Shown here piece after piece: positions 15,491-20,250 of a stretch of 20,250 bases of DNA (positions are counted from its first letter, which is position 1; the number at the start of each line of letters is the position of its first letter). The position numbers and the translations under genes are program-made. The stretch comes from Pseudomonadota bacterium (GTDB taxonomy: Bacteria; Myxococcota_A; Polyangia; Polyangiales; Polyangiaceae): positions 1 through 20,250 of the forward strand of contig JAEYVE010000214.1 in assembly GCA_023432025.1 (NCBI GenBank), read 5' to 3'. The notes beneath the pieces are model-generated. The model saw only the letters and a program-made list of their open reading frames with translations. It ran no database searches and had not been told where the DNA came from.

Positions 15491-16495
15491 ATGGCGGTTT
15501 CACAAATTCGGAATCTAGGTTTGTTCACACTTTTGCTCGGAGCTCTCAGCGCTTGTAACGGAGCGGAGCCCCTCCCGGGCGAGGAAGAGGGATCGGGCGG
15601 CTACGGGGGGGGCATCTACCCGGGCGTCGGTGGCGGCTTCGTGGGTGTCGGCGGCGTGGGCACGGGCGGCGTCGGCGGCGTGGGCACGGGCGGTGTTCCG
15701 GCCACGGGCGGCAAAGGTGGTGGGGGCTCTTGCGACGTCCTCCGGCCTCCGCAAGCCAAGCTGTGCGCTGGCGACGTGACGGAGCAAGCCGTTCTCGGCT
15801 TCAACTGGGCAAGGCTGACGGCGCTGCCGCACTATTACGCTTGCGGCTACGACTACGGAGGTACGGGCGGCGCTTCGACCGGTGGGGCCGTCGGGGTCGG
15901 CGGCTTCGGCACGGGCGGTTGGTACGAAGGCACGGGCGGTTGGTATGAGGAGTACCCGGGCGTGGGCGGCGAACCCGTGAGCCCCGAGCCTCCGAACGAG
16001 GAGTCCGGTTGGGGCGGCGACTCCGGCAAGGACGACGACTACGGATACGCTGGCGCGTACGAGGAACCGGGCTACGGCGGCGAGCCAGGCGCGGGTGGCG
16101 GTTGGCCGGGTACGGGCGCTTACCCGGGGACGGGCGGCTACCCGGGGACGGGCGGCTACCCGGGCACGGATTCCTGGTGCAGTGATCTCGACGGAGGGGC
16201 CATTGCGGGCGTTTCGTACGCTGCGGGCCCGTGCACGGCGAGTCAGCTGCGTTTGCCCGTCCACTTCCAGGAGCCGAACGGTTGGTACGAGCTGCGTGTT
16301 TACGCGGGCTCGGTGGCGTGCGAGCGAGGCACGTTGCTGTTCGAAACGTCGGGCTACGGCGTGCAGGGCGCAGACGTGGAGTTGCCCCTTTCGCTTGCGG
16401 ACGACGTGTTCATTTCCTTCGAGCTCGTGACTCCGGACGAGTGGAGTTACAGCGAGGCCGCGCTCGAGCTCTTGCCGCTCTCCAGCGGCGAATGA
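15491..16495 (+). CDS. Gly/Tyr-rich repeat lipoprotein
   Basis: A 334-residue predicted lipoprotein. ATG 15491 has AAGGGAG about 6 nt upstream and starts the signal peptide MAVSQIRNLGLFTLLLGALSAC (lipobox Cys22). The mature protein begins with GEEEGSGG, then long Gly-rich runs: GVGTGGVGGVGTGG, GGWYEGTGGWYEEYPG and three YPGTGG units at about residues 211-226. A small Cys-containing segment near residues 80-115 interrupts them. The last ~100 residues lose the glycine bias and look beta-rich (QLRLPVHFQEPNGWYELRVYAGSVAC, ending ALELLPLSSGE), possibly a carbohydrate-binding or jelly-roll domain. Function unknown; surface exposure is inferred. A double hairpin terminator follows. Confidence 0.82.
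   Translation: MAVSQIRNLGLFTLLLGALSACNGAEPLPGEEEGSGGYGGGIYPGVGGGFVGVGGVGTGGVGGVGTGGVPATGGKGGGGSCDVLRPPQAKLCAGDVTEQAVLGFNWARLTALPHYYACGYDYGGTGGASTGGAVGVGGFGTGGWYEGTGGWYEEYPGVGGEPVSPEPPNEESGWGGDSGKDDDYGYAGAYEEPGYGGEPGAGGGWPGTGAYPGTGGYPGTGGYPGTDSWCSDLDGGAIAGVSYAAGPCTASQLRLPVHFQEPNGWYELRVYAGSVACERGTLLFETSGYGVQGADVELPLSLADDVFISFELVTPDEWSYSEAALELLPLSSGE
16121..16170 (+). repeat. 18-bp tandem repeats inside the Gly-rich lipoprotein gene
   Basis: TACCCGGGGACGGGCGGC is repeated exactly at 16121 and 16139, with a 14-base diverged third copy at 16157. Each unit encodes YPGTGG in frame. Identical codons between copies point to recent duplication. Confidence 0.92.
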
Positions 16496-16517
16496 GAGCG
16501 GCTCGGAGTTACGGAGG

Positions 16518-16548
16518 GGTCGCGCGGTGAAAGCCGCGCGACCTTCTT
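16518..16548 (+). terminator. Intrinsic terminator of the Gly-rich lipoprotein gene
   Basis: GGTCGCGCGG (16518-16527) pairs with CCGCGCGACC (16534-16543) around TGAAAG, followed by TTCTT. It begins 23 nt after the stop codon. Confidence 0.75.
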
Positions 16549-16551
16549 ACG

Positions 16552-16591
16552 GCGCAGGAGGCTTGCCCGCAGGGCAAGCCTCCTGCGCTTT
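16552..16591. terminator. 17-bp perfect hairpin between convergent genes
   Basis: GCGCAGGAGGCTTGCCC (16552-16568) pairs perfectly with GGGCAAGCCTCCTGCGC (16572-16588) around GCA; TTT follows on the plus strand. Placed between the convergent genes ending at 16495 and 16663, it may stop transcription from both sides; the T-run is short. Confidence 0.7.
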
Positions 16592-16603
16592 GTCTCGTGA
16601 TGC

Positions 16604-16623
16604 GACGTAGTGCGGGAGCACCG
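16604..16623 (-). repeat. Inverted copy of the 13780-13799 repeat core
   Basis: The 20 bases here are the exact reverse complement of 13780-13799 and contain the same GTGC/GCAC hairpin. The copy sits just past the 17-bp hairpin in the convergent gap. Confidence 0.85.
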
Positions 16624-16662
16624 CGCTCGGTCGGGCTGGAACGCCTTCCCAAAAAAGAGAGC

Positions 16663-17841
16663 TCAATCGGGCTGTTTTTCCAGTACTTCTCGGAGGGCCT
16701 GAAACAGCTCGGCTTGTGCGTTTTGTCTTGGGGCGGTGTTCAGCTCCACCACGATGACGGAGCCCGAGTCCGGCTCGAAGAACGCGGCGGCTTGGTAACC
16801 GAGACCCGAGCCGGTGTGGCCCCACCAACCGTCGAGGGAGCCAATCCCAAGGCCGTAGTCGTCGTACTTGGGGCCATTGGTGGCGGGGCGCGCGGCGTCC
16901 AAACGTTCGCCGTGGATGGCGGGCGACAGAAGGTCACCGCGGCCGAGCGCGGTGGCCCAGCGGCGGAGGTCTTGGAGGTTCGAGGTCATGGCGCCGGAGG
17001 CACCGAAGGCGCTGAAGGCGACGGCGATGGGCTCGGGATCTTCGTCGGGATCGACGAGGAACCCGAGCGAGGCGGGCGGCGGAACCTCCGAGCCGCTCTC
17101 GTGGTAAACGGTGTCTTCGAGGTCGAGCGGATCGAAAATGCGGTCTTCCAGCTCTTCCGCGAGTGAGCGACCCGTGATGGCTTCGATGACCTCGCCAAGC
17201 ACGAGCGTGTTGGTATTCGAGTAGCTGTACTTGGTGCCGGGGTCGAACTCCACGGGCTCCTCGAAGGCGAATTCGAGCAGCTCGGCGGTGGTGTGCTCCT
17301 CGGTGGTGTCTGAAATGAGCTCGTCGCGAAAGGCGGGGACGCGCGTGTAGTCGTAGAGACCGGAGGTCATGCCGGCGAGATCCGCCAAGGTGATTTCGTC
17401 GCCGTTCGGGACGTCGTCCACGTACTCGTCCACGGTGTCGTCGAGCTCGGCTTCCTCTTCGTCGATGAGCTGAAGCAGGACGGTGACGACGAACGACTTG
17501 GTCACGCTGCGGATCCCGAAGTGATCGTCGACGCCGAGCTCGCCGTCTCCGCCTTCGCCGGTCGCGCTGGTCCAAGAGCCTGCGCTCGTCCAAACGCCCG
17601 CCACGATGCCGGGCACGTCGTATTTGTCCATCACGTCGTCCACGGCCTCCTGGAGGTCGTCGGCGCGCTCTTCTGGATCGATTTCGCCGAGCGACGTGAT
17701 GGTGATGGGGTCGTCGTCGTCGTCCGAGCTGCAGCCGAGGCACGCCACGAGGGCGAGCAAGCTCACCGTCCGCACGCACGTGGGAGCCAGGCGCCGCGCC
17801 CAGTGGGAAGAATTGTCACAAACTATCGGGCTCTCGAGCAT
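16663..17841 (-). CDS. Serine beta-lactamase-family lipoprotein (DD-peptidase/esterase-like)
   Basis: About 392 residues from ATG 17841. The frame opens at GTG 17928, ATG 17850 and GTG 17775 are alternatives, and no start has a good ribosome site. A signal sequence TVSLLALVACLGC ends in a lipobox (Cys37), followed by SSDDDDDP. Active-site motifs of the PF00144 family are present: SVTK (Ser112, Lys115), YSN (207-209) and HTG (342-344). The family includes class C beta-lactamases, DD-carboxypeptidases and esterases. The acidic composition (many DEE/EED) suits an exported, surface-attached protein. The substrate is unknown; a resistance role is not supported by sequence alone. Divergent from the 32-Cys lipoprotein gene. 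Confidence 0.88.
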   Translation of the reverse strand: MLESPIVCDNSSHWARRLAPTCVRTVSLLALVACLGCSSDDDDDPITITSLGEIDPEERADDLQEAVDDVMDKYDVPGIVAGVWTSAGSWTSATGEGGDGELGVDDHFGIRSVTKSFVVTVLLQLIDEEEAELDDTVDEYVDDVPNGDEITLADLAGMTSGLYDYTRVPAFRDELISDTTEEHTTAELLEFAFEEPVEFDPGTKYSYSNTNTLVLGEVIEAITGRSLAEELEDRIFDPLDLEDTVYHESGSEVPPPASLGFLVDPDEDPEPIAVAFSAFGASGAMTSNLQDLRRWATALGRGDLLSPAIHGERLDAARPATNGPKYDDYGLGIGSLDGWWGHTGSGLGYQAAAFFEPDSGSVIVVELNTAPRQNAQAELFQALREVLEKQPD

Positions 17842-18103
17842 GATTCGCATGCCACGCCAACGGCTCGAAGGGCGCGAGAAGGAAGCGGGTCCGCCGTGAC
17901 GCTCGAGGGTCAAAGGTGCAGCAGACACGGCGCGCGCGCTCGAAGGCAGAAGGGGCGCCTTTTTGGCTCAGATAGGCACAAAAGTTACCCGGCCCGGTGC
18001 CGCGAAAGGGGACGCAGCGCTCGTGGTCTACGTCAGTGAACGCCATCGCAGCTGAATCGCTCGCAAATGCGGACGTGGCAGCGAATTTGCACAAGCAGGC
18101 GTC

Positions 18104-18910
18104 ATGAACCGAGTTTCGTTGTATGCAGTACTTTTGCTTTCGGCGACGGTCGTGGCGTGTGGGGAGCCCAACGCGGGCGATGCCGGCGCGGGGAACGCTT
18201 CCGGTGGCACGACCGAAAGTGGTGGAGGAGGCACTGCCGGGAGCTCCACGGGCGGCGCGGGTAGCGGGGGAGGCGGTACCTCGAGCGGCGGCGCCGGCGG
18301 GTCGGCATCTGAGGTGCGCGCTTGCAAGGACACGAGCGCCAGTCAGCCGCCTTGGGCGTGTCGGGACGTGGTCGAGTGTGGACCTGTCGGGCCGGTGAAG
18401 TGTTGTACGACGGGCGCCTGTTGGCCGGCCTCCGCTTGCCCCATACCGCCCACGAACTGCCCCACCGAGTTTCCGTGCACCACGAACGCCGATTGCGGCG
18501 AAAACGGCACCTGTGAGCGCAGTGTGATGGGATGCCCGCAGTGCGAGGAGCGCAAGTGCGTATACCCTCCGCCCGCCTGCACCCAGAGCCCGGACAACTG
18601 CGGAGATACGGCGCGTTGTCAGGCAGACGGGCGCTGCGCGCCCCTCCTTTGCGACGACGGCTACACGTGCCTCGCGGGAACCCGTTGTGCCAAAGGCTCC
18701 GCGCGTGCAAACGAGCACGGCTGCGAGCCCATCCCCTGCGATGACGGTTGGACTTGCACCGAGAACACGCGCTGTACGTCGCCCGTCGACCCCTGGAGTC
18801 ACGGTTGCACGGCGCTCGCGTGCCAAGCCGACACGGAATGCGACTGCGGCTACTGCGTGAATGGCGTGTGCCAGAGCAACTTGGGGATGTGCTCGCATCC
18901 TCCGTCGTGA
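18104..18910 (+). CDS. Cys-rich (32 Cys) lipoprotein
   Basis: A 268-residue predicted lipoprotein. ATG 18104 starts signal peptide MNRVSLYAVLLLSATVVAC (lipobox Cys19). A Gly/Ser/Thr linker (~22-68) leads to a ~200-residue domain with 32 further cysteines at roughly 5-7-residue spacing. Two copies of one unit are evident: CDDGYTCLAGTRC...HGC (183-207) and CDDGWTCTENTRC...HGC (212-235). The N-terminal part has PCTTNADCGENGTC (125-137), like the short disulfide-rich modules seen in many myxobacterial surface proteins. All Cys are probably oxidised outside the cytoplasm. No enzyme motif. Convergent with the VOC gene 39 bp downstream; no terminator seen between them. Confidence 0.85.
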   Translation: MNRVSLYAVLLLSATVVACGEPNAGDAGAGNASGGTTESGGGGTAGSSTGGAGSGGGGTSSGGAGGSASEVRACKDTSASQPPWACRDVVECGPVGPVKCCTTGACWPASACPIPPTNCPTEFPCTTNADCGENGTCERSVMGCPQCEERKCVYPPPACTQSPDNCGDTARCQADGRCAPLLCDDGYTCLAGTRCAKGSARANEHGCEPIPCDDGWTCTENTRCTSPVDPWSHGCTALACQADTECDCGYCVNGVCQSNLGMCSHPPS

Positions 18911-18949
18911 AGGTGAAGGCTTGCGAGCACGCGCACCAAGCGACGGAGC

Positions 18950-19444
18950 TTATCCGCGCCGCGCGGCATCAATCGCGGCGACGTCGATCTTGCTCATGGT
19001 CATCATCGCTTCGAAGACGCGCCGACCTTCTTCCCCGCCGGCGGCAATCCCCGCGGTCAACGTGCGCGGGGTGATCTGCCAGCTCACGCCCCAGCGGTCC
19101 TTACACCAACCACAGGCGCTCTCGCTGCCGCCGTTGCCGACGATGGCGTTCCAGTAGCGGTCGGTTTCGGCTTGGTCGTCCGTGGCCACCTGAAAGGAGA
19201 AGGCCTCGGTCTGCGGAAACGCCGGTCCGCCGTTGAGGCCAAGGCACGGAATGCCGAGCACGGTGAATTGGACGGTGATCACCTGACCCGCTTTGCCACC
19301 AGGAAAGTCGGTCGGCGCACGATGGACGGCGTCCACCGACGATTCGGGGAAGGTCTCGGCATAAAACCGCGCGGCCGCCTCGGCTTCGGTGTCGAACCAC
19401 AGGCAAATGATGTTCTTGGCGATCTGGGGAGCGGACGTCTTCAT
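18950..19444 (-). CDS. PhnB-like VOC-family protein
   Basis: A 164-residue protein of the PhnB/'3-demethylubiquinone-9 methyltransferase-like' VOC group. Signatures are CLWFDTEAEAAARFYAETFP (14-33), GQVITVQFTVLGIPCLGLNGG, an FSFQVATDDQAETDRYW segment and CGWCKDRWGVSWQITP (111-126). ATG 19444 overlaps the TGA of the regulator gene (ATGA), so the two are translationally coupled. Its substrate is unknown; the older methyltransferase name is not supported by fold. Being cotranscribed with a TetR regulator suggests induction by a small molecule. It extends almost to the convergent Cys-rich lipoprotein gene. Confidence 0.9.
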   Translation of the reverse strand: MKTSAPQIAKNIICLWFDTEAEAAARFYAETFPESSVDAVHRAPTDFPGGKAGQVITVQFTVLGIPCLGLNGGPAFPQTEAFSFQVATDDQAETDRYWNAIVGNGGSESACGWCKDRWGVSWQITPRTLTAGIAAGGEEGRRVFEAMMTMSKIDVAAIDAARRG

Positions 19445-20103
19445 GGGGTCTTTCCTCGTCGGCGAATGGGCAGAAGCCCGTGGATGTAGCGCTCGAGATG
19501 CGCGATGGCGTCGAGCGTCACGTGGGGGTCGTTCAAGGCCTTGGCGAGCACGAAGCTGCCTTGCAGTACGCCTTGGATGTGGCGCGCCAGGCTCAGGGCG
19601 CTCCAGTCGCCGTCGGGCGCGTGGCGTGCTTTGGCTGCCTCGATGGTGGGCACGAGAGTTGCCGCATGCGCGTCGATGCCGGCGCCGCACGCGGCCTGCA
19701 GAGCGGGATGACTAGCGAAGGTTTCCTGCACCAGCGTTCCGAGCAGACAGGTGAACTCGGGTAGATCACCGCGCACGAGCGCAGCACGAAAGCTCAAATA
19801 CGCCAGCAGACGCGCCCGCGGCTCAGCGACCTTCCAGTACGGCGCCGTCTCGAAGAGGTGACCGGTGAACGTGTTCCAGTGAGCGACTGCGGCGAGGGCG
19901 GCTGCCTCTTTGCTTTCGAAGTGATGGAAGAAGGCGCCCTTGGTGACCCCAGCAGCTCGACACAGGTCGTCCACGGTGGTGGCGGCGTAGCCCTTGGAGC
20001 GAAAGGCGGTGAGTGCCACGCCCAGAATGCGCGAGCGCGCGTCGTCGCGCCGCGGGGACGGCGGGGGCGGCGGGACGACGGGGGACTTCGATCGCGGCGA
20101 CAT
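19441..20103 (-). CDS. TetR/AcrR-family transcriptional regulator
   Basis: About 220 residues from ATG 20103. The frame stays open to 20238, but that start lies in the promoter -35 box, so it is rejected. The N-terminal TetR domain is clear: RILGVALTAFRSKGYAATTV, then the helix-turn-helix TVDDLCRAAGVTKGAFFHHF (43-62) and ESKEAAALA. A Pro-rich stretch (9-17) precedes it. The C-terminal part (~75-210) is helical with two cysteine-containing segments, presumably the ligand and dimer domain. The gene is followed by a 4-base overlap with the PhnB-like gene, and two palindromes lie in its own promoter, so autorepression released by a ligand is likely. No ribosome site stands out. Confidence 0.9.
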   Translation of the reverse strand: MSPRSKSPVVPPPPPSPRRDDARSRILGVALTAFRSKGYAATTVDDLCRAAGVTKGAFFHHFESKEAAALAAVAHWNTFTGHLFETAPYWKVAEPRARLLAYLSFRAALVRGDLPEFTCLLGTLVQETFASHPALQAACGAGIDAHAATLVPTIEAAKARHAPDGDWSALSLARHIQGVLQGSFVLAKALNDPHVTLDAIAHLERYIHGLLPIRRRGKTP

Positions 20104-20194
20104 GTGCTGGCACTCGGGCGAGTGGGGAAGCGGCGGGCAGGCTCCAAAAGCTTCGTTTCGGCGGGTTCGGGCGGCTCCATTCTCGGAACTCCGT

Positions 20195-20208
20195 ACCAAC
20201 CGGTTGGT
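20195..20208. promoter_or_regulatory. Perfect 14-bp palindrome, predicted TetR operator O1
   Basis: ACCAACCGGTTGGT is its own reverse complement and lies just downstream of the -10 box, where binding would block transcription start. It matches the general form of TetR-family operators. Confidence 0.7.
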
Positions 20209-20210
20209 GC

Positions 20211-20238
20211 ACACTACGCCGACCAGTTGGTATGGCAA
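20211..20238 (-). promoter_or_regulatory. Promoter of the tetR-VOC operon
   Basis: On the minus strand TTGCCA (20238-20233), 16-nt spacer, TAGTGT (20216-20211). The -10 box is weak but both operator palindromes are placed around it, which supports the call. Confidence 0.5.
20222..20231. promoter_or_regulatory. Second operator half-palindrome O2
   Basis: ACCAGTTGGT keeps the ACCA/TGGT arms of O1 but has an imperfect centre. It sits inside the promoter spacer, 25 bp centre to centre from O1. Confidence 0.5.
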
Positions 20239-20250
20239 GCGTCGTCGGGG

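Noticed and set aside
20104..20238. N-terminal extension of the TetR gene to 20238
   Set aside because: It would place the start inside the promoter; the extra residues are not part of the TetR fold.

Overview
The window looks like a chromosomal segment of a high-GC deltaproteobacterial-type predator or soil bacterium, most likely a Myxococcota/Polyangia relative. The reasons are: strong GC bias at third codon positions, a Ser/Thr protein kinase of the PASTA-less myxobacterial type next to a periplasmic TPR protein, and several lipoproteins with long Gly-Gly linkers or dense cysteine repeats after the lipobox. Gene content is mixed and mostly ordinary. There is no phage, transposon, CRISPR or integrase signal.

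Layout. (1) 1-1220: 3' end of a TPR-repeat protein that begins outside the window. (2) 1311-1967, minus strand: a tRNA-Leu(CAG) with a clean intrinsic terminator, followed by a tiny exported GWELV-motif protein. (3) 1968-5856, minus strand: an envelope signalling cluster made of a transmembrane Ser/Thr kinase, an exported TPR protein with two membrane segments, and a Cys-repeat lipoprotein; the last two are translationally coupled. (4) 6033-6905, plus strand: a stand-alone DnaB/RadA-like P-loop ATPase, divergent from the kinase across a region with a perfect palindrome. (5) 6906-8227: a non-coding stretch with a 70-bp direct repeat and a long structured leader, leading to a tiny Gly-rich lipoprotein gene with a very strong terminator. 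(6) 8228-11697, plus strand: a lipoprotein, then an XPB-like helicase and a Bax1-like (DUF790) nuclease separated by only 2 nt. (7) 11862-13535, minus strand: a Deg9-like trypsin/PDZ protease with no signal peptide. (8) 13536-16495, plus strand: a small repeat cluster, an unusual Fpg/Nei glycosylase, a small VOC protein and a Gly-rich lipoprotein, ending in tandem hairpins. (9) 16663-18910: a serine beta-lactamase-like lipoprotein (minus) and a 32-cysteine lipoprotein (plus), divergently arranged. (10) 18950-20250, minus strand: a TetR regulator and a PhnB-like VOC protein with overlapping genes, under a promoter that carries two operator-like palindromes.

The most notable set is the DNA-transaction genes: the XPB-Bax1 helicase-nuclease pair, known mainly as an archaeal nucleotide-excision-repair machine, the variant Fpg-family glycosylase 2.2 kb further on, and the lone DnaB-like ATPase. 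Whether they work together cannot be shown from the sequence. The second theme is the cell surface: five or six predicted lipoproteins in 20 kb, several built from repeats at both the DNA and the protein level.
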